The notes under the pieces are model-generated. The model had not been told where the DNA came from. It searched no databases and saw only the letters and a list, made by a program, of their open reading frames with translations. Positions 1-8,779 of a stretch of DNA of 18,216 nucleotides are shown piece by piece. The stretch is from Amoebophrya sp. AT5.2 (lineage: Eukaryota > Sar > Dinophyceae > Syndiniales > Amoebophryaceae). Both the position numbers and the translations under genes were made by a program. Where the stretch lies: the NCBI GenBank assembly GCA_005223375.1, contig RXOD01004796.1, positions 1 to 18,216 on the forward strand, in the 5' to 3' direction. Position 1 is the stretch's first letter, and each line of letters opens with the position of its first letter.

Positions 1-447
1 GGCTGTTTTACCTCAAACTCTGTTTTTGTGCGACCCCATTATCTCCCGAACAAGCCGGCCTTCCGGCCTCGTGTCGATTTTCTCCACGCCCGAACTTCAA
101 GACAATTTTTTTTTTTCAAGGTTGTGAGTAGAGTTCCATTTTCGTTCCGCGGTGTTCTGCTGCTAGACCGATTTCCACGACGCAAACGACGATTCCTGAC
201 GAGTGGCATGAGCCCTATGGTGTGGTTTTCAGTTTTACTCTACTTTTTTGATAAGTCGCGGTCGCCTTTAGTACGGGCGGGACAACGCCACGAGCCTCTG
301 CCGTCTGTTCTTACGCCCTAGTCCATAAGGGACCAGGACCCCCACCGGATTGCAGCAGGCTACGCGTTAACGGATCCGAGCGTACTTTAAACTTATGTAC
401 TACTTTGGTTAGGCCTTAGTACTGTGCCGCACATTATCGCGGGGACT
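1..447. other. left-edge region, no supported gene
   Basis: No reading frame here can be defended. A plus-strand frame runs open from position 28 to 321 but begins at GTG, includes a run of phenylalanines from a poly-T tract near 107-119, and has no recognisable domain. A second plus-strand frame is open from about 391 into the candidate gene at 448 and would read as a hydrophobic segment, so an upstream exon of that gene could lie here. No convincing acceptor or donor fixes it. Confidence 0.3.
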
Positions 448-856
448 ATGATTGAATTTGAAACTACTCGTGCTTTAGGAGCCTACTTGGAGGAAAAAAA
501 GCTTGAGCCAAAGCGGCTACAAAGTAGAAAGTAAGAGAACTTGAAAGCAAGAGCGCATCAACCGGACCGCTCGAGTAAGCTGCACGCGCAAGGTCAAAGC
601 AGAATGGGTCTGCAATAGAGTAGGCCTCAAGTACAAAGTGCGAGCAGAAATCACCAAGCGGCCAACTGTACTCCAACATGTGAAACGAGTAAACAAAGCA
701 AGTGCTGTTTTCCAACTGGCGAGGCCGTCGTTCCAAATTCCGATGCGCCTTCGCGAAGAGCAACCTCCGTGGGTGCCGCAGCCGCCGCAGAGAGATGAAA
801 GACTCAGCGACACCAATGTCGTGAAGCTCGCGCGGATCAAGTTTACCGAGCAGTGA
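448..856 (+). CDS. hypothetical small spliced protein, about 106 aa
   Basis: I do not recognise this protein. Proposed exon 1 is 448-530, starting at ATG (MIEFETTRALGAYLEEKK) and ending at a good donor, GTAAGAGAAC, at 531. Proposed exon 2 is 619-856, after an acceptor ending CAATAG at 618. The 88-nt intron is similar in size to others in this window, and the join (phase 2) keeps the frame open to TGA at 854-856. The product is basic and lacks obvious membrane segments. It has a proline-rich patch near residues 76-86 (EEQPPWVPQPP). Weak points: the acceptor lacks a good pyrimidine tract, an alternative acceptor at 579 keeps the same frame, and a second frame after 856 encodes a lysine/arginine-rich tail (PPPKRRKTEPED) that may be the true C-terminus through another splice. 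The minus strand is also open here (464-1042). The gene would converge on the nuclease gene to its right. Confidence 0.35.
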
Positions 857-1733
857 TGACGGTACTCTCCAAGGAGGAGCCGCCGCCGAAGCGGCGGAAA
901 ACCGAGCCAGAGGATTCACCACGACAACGAAGCTATCGCTCCCACGAAAGTTCGACGACCACGAAGCGCTAGCAACTCCCATGAGGTGATTTGTTGCACG
1001 GTCGAGATGAGGCACGATTCTCTCCCCATACTGTGACAGCAATACGGCCTTCTTTGGTACCGATTATATGACCCAAATTCATTCCGGTGGAGGACACACT
1101 AGGAGTTCTCCTTCTTTGCAAAGTGTTCCGCAGTGCCTCTGCGTTGTCGTGATTTTTCTGATGTTAAATTTACATTGACAGCATTCGTGTACGTCGGTTG
1201 CTACCTTTCGGCTTGGTATGCTGCCGTTTCAAAAAACATAAATTGGCACTGCTCGTTGACATAGGGCTAAGGTAGGACAACCCGCCCAGTAAAATTCTTC
1301 TTTTCGAAGGAAAGATGGTCTCACTGGTGCGTTGGGATATCTTGGAAAGTTAAAAATAAATTTTGTCTTTCCTTTTGAATATTTTATTCGTGATGTGCCC
1401 CTGGCTGCTTCTTTCTTTTTCTGTTGCGCCAGGGACCTTCGAACGAGGGATATCGTCGTATAGTCATCTCCTACAGCAATTACTGCCACTTCAAATACGA
1501 AGTATCACGCCCTTTCCTTCTAAAATACAGGAAGAACGATCGACAGCATTTGCATGTCATACTGAGTTAGATTTAGATTTTGCGAAATGCTTATAACTGT
1601 CCGGCAGCGTTCGCATGTCATAGCGCGCCGGCGTTCGATATCATGAAGTCAAGTGGTAGCGCATCGTTCCCGTCTCAACGCTTGGCCTTGTAACGTTTGT
1701 CGTTGTAGATCTGCCACGGCGAACGGCAGCGCC
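857..1733. other. intergenic region between convergent genes
   Basis: From 857 to about 960 all three plus frames are open because of GC-rich, simple composition, so coding status cannot be decided. From about 1040 to 1733 the sequence is less GC-rich and carries only short ORFs without domains. It probably contains the 3' flank of the nuclease gene, whose stop is at 1734. A diverged 18-nt direct repeat lies at about 1546-1563 and 1604-1621. Confidence 0.4.
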
Positions 1734-4108
1734 CTACTCCGGAGCCATCGACAGGAGAAAACTGAGCGCCTGCTCGATATTCCCGCCCACCTGTTGCAGC
1801 ACATCGCGGCACAAATCTGCGTCAAATCCCATCTCCTGCAGCTGCTTCGCTTTGTCGATCGCCGTCGGAGACGCTGCTCTGTGCTCGTCCTCTCCTGAAG
1901 CAGCGGGGGGCGCTATTTTCGCGCGCTTGGCGCTCGGAGATGCCACGCTCCGGCGCCTCGCCGCCTGTGTGGACCCCGCTGACGATCTTTTTGTCGCCCC
2001 TCCGGTCACTCCGATCTCAACATCCGCCCGCTCGACATCCGCCCGGTGCTTTTCCCACGCCTCCTGCTGGCTGGGGTTCCGTTTGTAAAACTGCCCCCCG
2101 AGTAAGTTCTTTTGCGCGCTCGCCTTCTGCCGGGCCATCAGCTTCTCGAAGTCTGCTGACGAGATGACCACGGGTATCCCGACCCTCTCGAACTCGCTCG
2201 CCAACGCCGCGGAGGAGGAGCTGCTACTGCAAGCCGCAGAACTAGAAGAAGACGACGAGGCTGAAGATGAAGTAGAAGTGGCAGCACCGCGGTCCCGTCT
2301 TCGCAGCAGATAGTGCTTCCGCTCCCGGAGCAACTTCTGCGCCTGCTCGTACTTCTTGCCGTACGTGTACTTCTTCCCCCGGTGCGGCCCGTCGTCCAAA
2401 GTTTCGCCGTGGACGAGGAAATCGGTCGACGCGTTGACGGCCCCGCCGCTGGAAATTTGACAGCCGTACTCGTGCGCGCGCTTTTCCTCGTCCAGGACCC
2501 TTCTTGCGGTCGACGCTCCTGTGAACTTCACGGAAGCGCCCTGCAGTGGAAAATCGAAGTCCTGCACGAAGTGCGGCTTCTTGGCCGAAAACGTCGGCGG
2601 CAGAAGCGCGGCGGCGGAAGTCGAAGTCACGTTTGAAGAAGACGAAGCTGGTGCGCCAGAAACAGGAGACACGGCATGGCTCGCTCCGTCAGCTGCGTCT
2701 GTCCCACTCGGCCCTCCACCGCTATCCACCTGGTACGCCACTTCTCCGCCCGGCCTCTTATCGTAGTAGTCGCTTCCCTGCACCTTCCCCGCCAGCAGGT
2801 CTGTCTTTCGCGTGTGTTCGCATTCGTCCCACACGGTTTTCCGCACCTCGACCTTTTCTGCGACCCCCTCGAGCGTGACCGCCGTCTTGTACACCTCGGC
2901 GTTTTTCGTCATGTCTCTGCACGACTTGACCTTGTAGAACGGCTGCGGAAGCTCCGGCGGCAGCTTCAGCGCGCGACAAAACCGCTCCAACGCGATCTCT
3001 CGCATCATCTTGTCGAACTGCGAGTTTTTTCGGTGCGGCAGCAACGTCCGCAGCCGCCCCACGTCCATGTTGTTCCACGCGCCGAAGCTCGCGCGAAGGT
3101 CGCCCTTCTTGCGCCTCTGGTTCTCCATGTAGGTCTGCAACCGTGGTTGGTTCTCGATGTCGAACTCCGCCAGCGCGTCGACGATCGCGCCCCGCTTGTT
3201 CTCCGGAATCCTGCCGTACTGCCGCAAAAAGGCCCGGCAGCGCTCGAACGACGCGGCAGGCGGACTCCCATCCTCCCCCAGAAAGCGCCGCAGGTCCGCG
3301 CTGGCGGTGCCGAACCCCACGCCGTGCACCCCGTGCGACACGTCGCAACCCGCAAGTACCGCGCAGCAGGCGAGCTCCCAGCGCGCCCCGCGGTTTCCCT
3401 TCGACAGCTGGATCAGCTCGTTGCCGTCGGCCCCGAGTTTGGCGCCGGGGCTGGCGTCCTTCAGCATCGTGTGGCCGCCGTACGCGAACACGTCGGCGTC
3501 GTCCGAGTCGATAACGTCGATCACGCCTTGCTGCTGCAAATGCGCCAGCAGCGCGTCCGCCTCGCCGATCTCAGCCGGCGTCTCCAGATACTGAGTACAT
3601 ACAATGGAACGAAATTATTTCTGAAAAGTCGGTCCCTGCTAATATCGAATACTGTTATTGTTTCGTGTATAGTAAAATCACCTACCTGCAGCCCCATGTG
3701 CGTGAAGATTTGTTGCATGGATTTGTCCAGCCCGAGCAGATTGCGCTTCAAGTGCTTCCCGTGCTTGCTCACGTTGCCCCGCACCAGCTTGCCCTCCGGC
3801 GCCTTCTTGCTGTCGAACACCCCCACCACACCCTTTGCGCCCGCGTTGGTGAGGTAGTTCTTCACCCGTAAGAACATCTTCCAGATCGGCTCCTCCCTCT
3901 TTTGCGCTTCGGTCACGTCGCCGCTGTGCGCCCACATCTTGGTCGAAGCGTGGTCGCGCGCCTTCCACATCGACACGTCGATGCCGACAATTTTCCCACG
4001 CAGGTTCTGTTCGATGCACGCGCCGCCGGGCAGCATCTTCGACGTGGCGAAGCCCGGGTCGTCCTGCCTACGCTTTTCCAGAAACGCAAAGAGGCCCGGG
4101 ATGCCCAT
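1734..4108 (-). CDS. XPG/FEN-superfamily nuclease with BRCT-like and UBA domains
   Basis: Probable flap or Holliday-junction class structure-specific endonuclease acting in nuclear DNA repair or replication. Two exons, 4108-3686 and 3590-1734, flank a 95-nt GT-AG intron (3591-3685, phase 0), giving 759 aa. The start is the family-typical MGIPGL, whose N-terminus lies near the active site. XPG-N covers residues 1-110, with metal-ligand candidates D44 (GIDVSMW) and D99 (VFDSKKAP). The splice restores the XPG-I helix: MGLQ joins YLETPAEIGEADALLA, giving E151 and D153. DSDDADVF supplies D172 and D174, and GCD supplies D224, followed by the H2TH-like GVHGVGFGTA. The GEAD and FAYG spacing resembles GEN1/Yen1 or EXO1 more than FEN1. 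Residues 488-626 look like a BRCT fold interrupted by a serine run (about 578-604). A basic NLS-like stretch is near 685-700. A UBA (QEMGFDADLC...GGNIEQALSFLL) is at 716-756. No PCNA-binding motif was seen. The nuclease assignment is strong and the subfamily is uncertain. Confidence 0.93.
3591..3685 (-). other. phase-0 spliceosomal intron in nuclease gene
   Basis: On the minus strand the sequence reads CTGCAG then GTAGGTGATT at the donor, and TACTCAG then TATCTGGAG at the acceptor. It is 95 nt long and less GC-rich than the flanking exons. Reading through it gives an in-frame sequence that departs from the family, while removing it joins MGLQ to YLETPAE, which matches the conserved FEN/EXO1 sequence around the third catalytic acidic cluster. 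This is the best-supported intron in the window besides the two in RPL3. Confidence 0.92.
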
Positions 4109-4857
4109 CGTGCAATGAGTTAAAGCAATAAAGTATTTTGTTTGTGGGGGGCTTGTCTAGAAACAACCTTCAGCGAAGAAACGAATTCAAAAACTACCGC
4201 TGTCTAACCATCGACGCTACTTTGGCGTGAAACTCATTCGTTCGGCCTCATAATTCCTCGAGGAAAAATCAAAAGAAGATAGTGGACAACTACGGAAAGG
4301 AACCCCCCTGTATGTCGACGGTCGAAAGAGCTTGTGGGCACTCGCTCATATGTACGTCGGCATCGCGATCGAGACCCGACTTCCACTCCATATTGGATAC
4401 GACGACATCTGATATCGATCGTAGACTCTGAGCGCCCCCCCAGTGGAAGCAGCTGTGTTCTTTGTCTCCTCGGCCGCAGCAGATGGAACACATGAACACA
4501 TACGTAGACCAGATACAGTACAACGGAAGCAAGCGCGGGTCCGCAACATTCTCAACCGGCTGAGCAAAAACTGCGCTCATCTTCTTTCTCTCTGCCGCCG
4601 TCCGTGCGAACTGGGCATAAGTACTTACTTAATCGGAGTTGTGCTTCATTTGCAAAACTACCCTGAACGAAGGCAGGGAGGGGTCATTTTCGGTTCATGG
4701 TCTTCACGAGCCCCGCACGAGCTCCGCACAGCTACAACCGAAGCAGGAGGCCTCGCGAGAAGTACTCAGAAGAGCGAGCCAGAGCAGAACAACTATATGT
4801 GTAAATCATTTTCAACAATGAAGTGGAGAGCCACGGCAAAACGTCGACGTAAAGAGA
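4109..4857. other. region upstream of nuclease gene, no supported gene
   Basis: This stretch holds the presumed promoter and 5' UTR of the nuclease gene. A plus-strand frame of 177 codons (4443-4976) and an opposing minus-strand frame of 96 codons (4290-4580, ATG start, Cys-rich SICCGRGDKEHSC) overlap. Neither has a recognisable domain, so both are left uncalled. The minus-strand 96-codon frame could be an exon, since the sequence just upstream contains a GTAAGT motif, but no coherent join was found. Confidence 0.35.
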
Positions 4858-5074
4858 TCAGTCGAGCGCACTGGACCGGGAATCCAGACGGAAGTGCTCG
4901 ACGCCGGGCGGCAGGCTCGCGGTCCCCCCCTCCTCCGTGTCATCGAAACACCCTTCCCCCGCATCGCCGTACCTGAGACGAGCGATTGAAACATGTTGGA
5001 GAAATAATCACGAAGCTGCACAGCAGTTCTCACCTCGCTGTATCATCCTGTGCGTGACGCCTACATCGTTGCAT
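4858..5074 (-). CDS. candidate tiny spliced protein or 3' terminal exons
   Basis: I do not recognise it. Exon 5074-5034 begins ATGCAACG. A 61-nt intron (4973-5033) has donor GCGAG then GTGAGAAC and acceptor CGTCTCAG. Exon 4972-4858 ends at TGA. The joined product is 51 aa, basic at first (MQRCRRHAQDDTAR) and then acidic (GEGCFDDTEEGG), ending SRSSALD. Splice signals are good at both ends and the second exon has coding-like composition. Such a short protein is suspicious, so these may instead be terminal exons of the large disordered gene on the right, whose last codons include a GTATGTG donor-like site near 5273 (WYRR then GTATGTG). A join through a GAG acceptor just before the ATG would keep the frame open. 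Confidence 0.3.
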
Positions 5075-5131
5075 TTCTCACGATTTTGAAATGGTTCGAG
5101 AGCCGTAAGTGCAAGGTTTTTGCGCCGCACT

Positions 5132-5160
5132 TCTATTGAACTTACTCTCTATTGAACTTA
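5132..5160. repeat. two-copy 16-nt tandem repeat
   Basis: The 13-mer TCTATTGAACTTA occurs exactly at 5132-5144 and 5148-5160, a period of 16 nt with spacer CTC. It lies just downstream of the stop codon of the large disordered protein, in its presumed 3' UTR or terminal intron. It is too short to assign to an element and may be simple slippage. Confidence 0.7.
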
Positions 5161-5201
5161 AGTACTCTTACTGCGTGCACGCATCGTACTTGAGGACCTT
5201 T

Positions 5202-5240
5202 TGAAGCCGACGTTTTACGCTTGCTGCGTGAAGCCGACGT
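5202..5240. repeat. 12-nt direct repeat at the 3' end of the large ORF
   Basis: TGAAGCCGACGT occurs exactly at 5202-5213 and 5229-5240, 27 nt apart, straddling the apparent stop codon at 5215-5217. One copy lies inside the last codons (GDVGFTQQA region) and the other just beyond them. The duplication may have created or moved the apparent C-terminus. Confidence 0.7.
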
Positions 5241-7932
5241 CGCCAGTAGATGATCCAAATTTATGGACACACATACGCCGGTACCATTCCGACAGGCCGC
5301 GACAGCTCGCCGCTTCCCTCGGCACCTCTTCCCCATCGGCCGAATCAACATCGGATAAGGCGATCGGCGTTACCGGCAGCGCGATCGAGGTCTTCCGCGC
5401 CTTGCCACTGGTTTCGTTCTCGCTCGCGTACCATCCAAGAAGACTCGAGCGCCGCCCATCAGAAGATGCTGCTGGTACGGCCAGAGAGGAGAAGTTGTTC
5501 TTCGTGTTACTTTTATTCACGGCAGCAGTCCTTGGTTTCCCGAACCGCTCCCGCTTCTGTTGAAATGTCGATGCCTTCGGGAGTGGTAGTGAAGTCTGTC
5601 TGCCACCGCCAGGCGTGCTGTCGCTGTTGAGGGCCTCTGCTTCTACGCTGGCGACGGAGTTGGACTTGGGGTTGGAAACCGCCTCCACTGCTACGCGAGA
5701 ATCGGCTTCGTCCTCGTCGTGCAGATTCGTCTGCCTGGTCTCGCGCCCCATTATCCCTCTACTTCCGCTCCTGCCCCACGACGAGGAACTGCCACCGAAA
5801 ACGACTCCAGAGCCCGTCGCACTGGACTCTTTTCGCGGCGGCGTCGCTGCACTTTTCACACCGGACGCGGCAGAGCACGCAGAAAAGCACTCTTCTCCGT
5901 CTCTGCCAGAGCCAGCTCCGCGCTTCTTGCTTACCCGCTCCGGCGGCGTTGCGCTCTCTGCGGCCGACCCGCGCGGAGGCGGCGTAGTCGCGTTCGCCTT
6001 CATACTCGCCCTCAAACTGGTTTCCGCAACTGGCGTCCCCCCAGCGGGCAGCTTCCCCATATCGCATGTGGACGAGGAGTCGTAGGCGCGCGTGGTTCGC
6101 TTGCGCGGGGCGGCCTGGAGCGCCTCCTGTCGTTTACGCACTGGCCGAAGCCTGGACTTGTCGTACAAAGGATTGAAAACCTTTGTCGTGCTGCTGTGCG
6201 ACGACGCCGCTCCTTCGGCGGGATCGGCCCCCGGCTGTAGCGGATCTATCCATCCCCGACCCGCCTGAGCGTCTTCTGGCGTGCTGCTCCCGAGGGCAGT
6301 GGCCCCGACGAGCAGGTCTGGCGTCACACTCCCTGTCACGACTTCGCGCGGCCTCACTCTTCCTGCGTTTGGTGCTTCGTCGAAATTTCCTGTGGTTTTC
6401 GACTGCCCGCTGCGCCGCAGGTACGCGACCTGCTTCGTCGACTTTAGCTCCGCCGCAAAGGTGCCCCCACAGTCAGACGCGGACGAAGGTCGGGCACCGG
6501 AAGACGGTGATTGGCCGCGAGAATGCTGTTCTTTCCTGCTCCAGCCCGCGCGCGCCTTCCCCACTCCGGGCACCGTCAAGAACGGGCGTGAACCTATTCT
6601 TGATGTCGGCCGGTTATTCGCCGAAGATGAGTTACCTCCATCCTCCTCCCCCACCAGCTGCTCGCTGGCCGGAGAGACCGAGCTGTCCAAATCGAGTTCC
6701 TGGTCCTGACTCAGCGTTCTGCTGGTGCGCGAGAGCACGTCGCCGTCCGCCGGAACGTCCGACAGCGGCGGGGCCGGGGCCTCCCCCGCCCCGAGAGCGA
6801 CATCCTCCAAATTGTCAATGGAAGCATCAACGTCGGTAGTGCCGCCGCCCTGCAACCTTTTCTGCGACGACACGCACTTCGAGACCGGCGACGCTTCCAG
6901 CTCATCTTCGTAAAAATGCACGTTCTCCCGCCACCCCGCGACTCCGTCCTGGCCGTCGGCAGCCGATGGCACCTCCGCGTGCTGCTGCGTTTCTCGCTGG
7001 AGCCACGAGAGCGACTCGAGCGCGTGGGTCGTGTGCGAGACTGTGTCACCGTGCTCCCCATCATGTTGATGTGCGGTGTAGTACTCGTCGCGGCAGCCCG
7101 TTGCGCGTACCTGCCCACCATACCCGACCTCCACCACCTCTTCCCAGGGCCCTTCTTCCGACCCGCAACTGCCTGGCGATTCCACGATTCTGCTCGCGTT
7201 CAGGTGGCCTTTCGGCAAGCCTACTTGCAGTCCCGCCGCTGTCCTGTTCTCCTTCTCGTCTCCGATAGCAGAAACAGCTATCGCACGACACGCACTACTT
7301 TTCGCGAAGACTCGACTCACCGCCGTCTCTCTGCCGCACAGGAGCGCAGGCTTACCATCCGCGGGGCCACCCGGAGGATCCGCCGAGGAGAGCTCGAGAG
7401 AGGACGGCTCCACCGGTATGCTGCTGGCGCTAGCGACTGAGGCAGATGCCTGGCTCGACGCCACCGTCGACACGCTGCTGACGATGCTCGTTTTCTCGTG
7501 TCCCGGCTGCGCATCCACTTTTGATATCCCTTCCTCCTTGCTCTGCAGCTGCTCCGCGGGGACAAACAGGTTGGTGTAACCGGTCGTGTTCTCCCGCTTC
7601 GGTCGGGGGGCAGCAACGGACTCCGACGGTTCTGGGGTCGCTCGTGCTGGGTCGCTTCTCCCGACCCGCCCCGGCTGAAAAAACCCGTTTGAGTCGAAGC
7701 TCCCGCTCGCGTCCGTAGTACCGTCGTCGCCGAAGAAATCGTCTTCTTCGTCAAACGGGGACGTACCTTCGTCCAAACTCAAGGAACTGCCGCTGCTTCT
7801 GGCGTCCGTCGGTAGCTGTGAGGTACTACCACGAGCACGCCCTCCACGCAGATCACCCACGACGCCGTCCGGCTCATCGGTAGAGCCTCCTCGAAGGCCA
7901 CAGCATTGCTTCACGCGAGACCAGAAAGGCAT
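5215..7932 (-). CDS. large disordered Ser/Gly/Ala-rich protein, 905 aa
   Basis: I do not recognise this protein. A single uninterrupted 2.7-kb frame starts at ATG (MPFWSRVKQCCGLRGG). The CC pair at residues 10-11 after a basic, hydrophobic start could be a lipidation site, but there is no signal peptide or clear membrane segment. Most of the chain is low complexity and charged, rich in S, G, E, P and R, with many RxxS/T and SP/TP sites that suggest a heavily phosphorylated scaffold. Repeated ERxSKK/KRxRF-like basic patches occur in the last third, and two aromatic motifs, SLLGWYAS and GLSEWYRR, lie in the last 110 residues. No enzyme motif was seen. The last 19 or so residues may be intronic, because GTATGTG follows the WYRR codons. 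The length of the open frame in GC-rich DNA and its consistent disordered composition support coding. Confidence 0.72.
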   Translation of the reverse strand: MPFWSRVKQCCGLRGGSTDEPDGVVGDLRGGRARGSTSQLPTDARSSGSSLSLDEGTSPFDEEDDFFGDDGTTDASGSFDSNGFFQPGRVGRSDPARATPEPSESVAAPRPKRENTTGYTNLFVPAEQLQSKEEGISKVDAQPGHEKTSIVSSVSTVASSQASASVASASSIPVEPSSLELSSADPPGGPADGKPALLCGRETAVSRVFAKSSACRAIAVSAIGDEKENRTAAGLQVGLPKGHLNASRIVESPGSCGSEEGPWEEVVEVGYGGQVRATGCRDEYYTAHQHDGEHGDTVSHTTHALESLSWLQRETQQHAEVPSAADGQDGVAGWRENVHFYEDELEASPVSKCVSSQKRLQGGGTTDVDASIDNLEDVALGAGEAPAPPLSDVPADGDVLSRTSRTLSQDQELDLDSSVSPASEQLVGEEDGGNSSSANNRPTSRIGSRPFLTVPGVGKARAGWSRKEQHSRGQSPSSGARPSSASDCGGTFAAELKSTKQVAYLRRSGQSKTTGNFDEAPNAGRVRPREVVTGSVTPDLLVGATALGSSTPEDAQAGRGWIDPLQPGADPAEGAASSHSSTTKVFNPLYDKSRLRPVRKRQEALQAAPRKRTTRAYDSSSTCDMGKLPAGGTPVAETSLRASMKANATTPPPRGSAAESATPPERVSKKRGAGSGRDGEECFSACSAASGVKSAATPPRKESSATGSGVVFGGSSSSWGRSGSRGIMGRETRQTNLHDEDEADSRVAVEAVSNPKSNSVASVEAEALNSDSTPGGGRQTSLPLPKASTFQQKRERFGKPRTAAVNKSNTKNNFSSLAVPAASSDGRRSSLLGWYASENETSGKARKTSIALPVTPIALSDVDSADGEEVPREAASCRGLSEWYRRMCVHKFGSSTGDVGFTQQA

Positions 7933-8779
7933 GCCGATTTGACAAGGGCACGCGATGATAGATTGGTTGTTTCAGCTTGAGCAAGGCTTGCAAATTACTA
8001 GATCAACTGTTTGCTGTGAAGAATCATGTAGCTCGAAATGCCGTTACCAAAAAGCCCCGACTTTTGTTTCCTTCAGAGCGTGCTTTAGAGCTACTACCCC
8101 CACGCAGGTGAGCATCAACAGTAGCTAGATAGGATTTTCGACACGGAGGTACGGGAACCACGCAGCAATTCTTGTGATGCAGCAAAACATGACCATGACG
8201 CAACAGGACGCGAGTACTACCCACGCCGAAAGAAAAGAGAAAGACACAGCACGAGCGAATGTACGAGATATAGCTGGCATTCTGCATCACGTCAACCGAC
8301 AGCACGTTGCGAACAGCACTCCCCTTTCCGTTCCGGCCTTTCCACGCAGCCTGGAGCTGTCGCAGCTGCAGCTTTCTGGTCTTGGCTCTTGTTTTTCTTC
8401 ATGAGTCCAAAGATTTTTTCCATCAGAAGACGCGCTCATCGCGTTTCATCTCATCCAACGACAGTGGTTGTGGGGTGGACTTCGCGGGCCGCGGCTGGCT
8501 AGTGGCTTGTAGTCCCAATTATAGTTGTGGCTGTACCACGAGCCTCTCCACACCGGACCTCCCGCGGGCACTCAGAAAAGTGCCTACAGACGAGCCAGTT
8601 GCGGCGCAAGCGCAGGAGCGGATGGACCGCAGTCGGGATGCGAGATGCCCCAAAGTGGTCCCCGCCGCGCTCGTGGTTGTTGCTCTAGCGATCGCTGTGA
8701 ACGCGACGGCCACGGGTCAAGGGCCGCCGCGCTGTCTATGATCGCGGACGAGTAAGCGCCCTTTTTTAATACCGCAACA
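7933..8779. other. intergenic region with only ambiguous ORFs
   Basis: This region holds the upstream flank of the 905-aa gene and the 3' flank of the charged protein to the right. Plus-strand frames at 8177-8404 (ATG start, polar, MQQNMTMTQQDAS) and 8307-8741 (a hydrophobic stretch VVPAALVVVALAIAV near its end) and minus-strand frames over 8519-8796 overlap one another. None shows a domain or matching splice signals. A GTAATATGG donor-like site at about 8855 in the neighbouring gene hints that some minus-strand sequence here could be a further 3' exon. Confidence 0.35.

Noticed and set aside
464..1042. Minus-strand frame of 192 codons
   Set aside because: No domain and irregular hydrophobic composition. 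The plus strand has a better ATG and GTAAGA donor in the same interval.
2676..3857. Plus-strand frame of 393 codons
   Set aside because: It is antisense to the nuclease gene, whose minus-strand frame has the full set of catalytic motifs. The long open frame reflects GC-rich third positions.
8307..8741. Plus-strand frame with a possible membrane helix near its end
   Set aside because: It begins without an ATG, overlaps other equally open frames on both strands, and the hydrophobic run comes from GC-rich alternating sequence.
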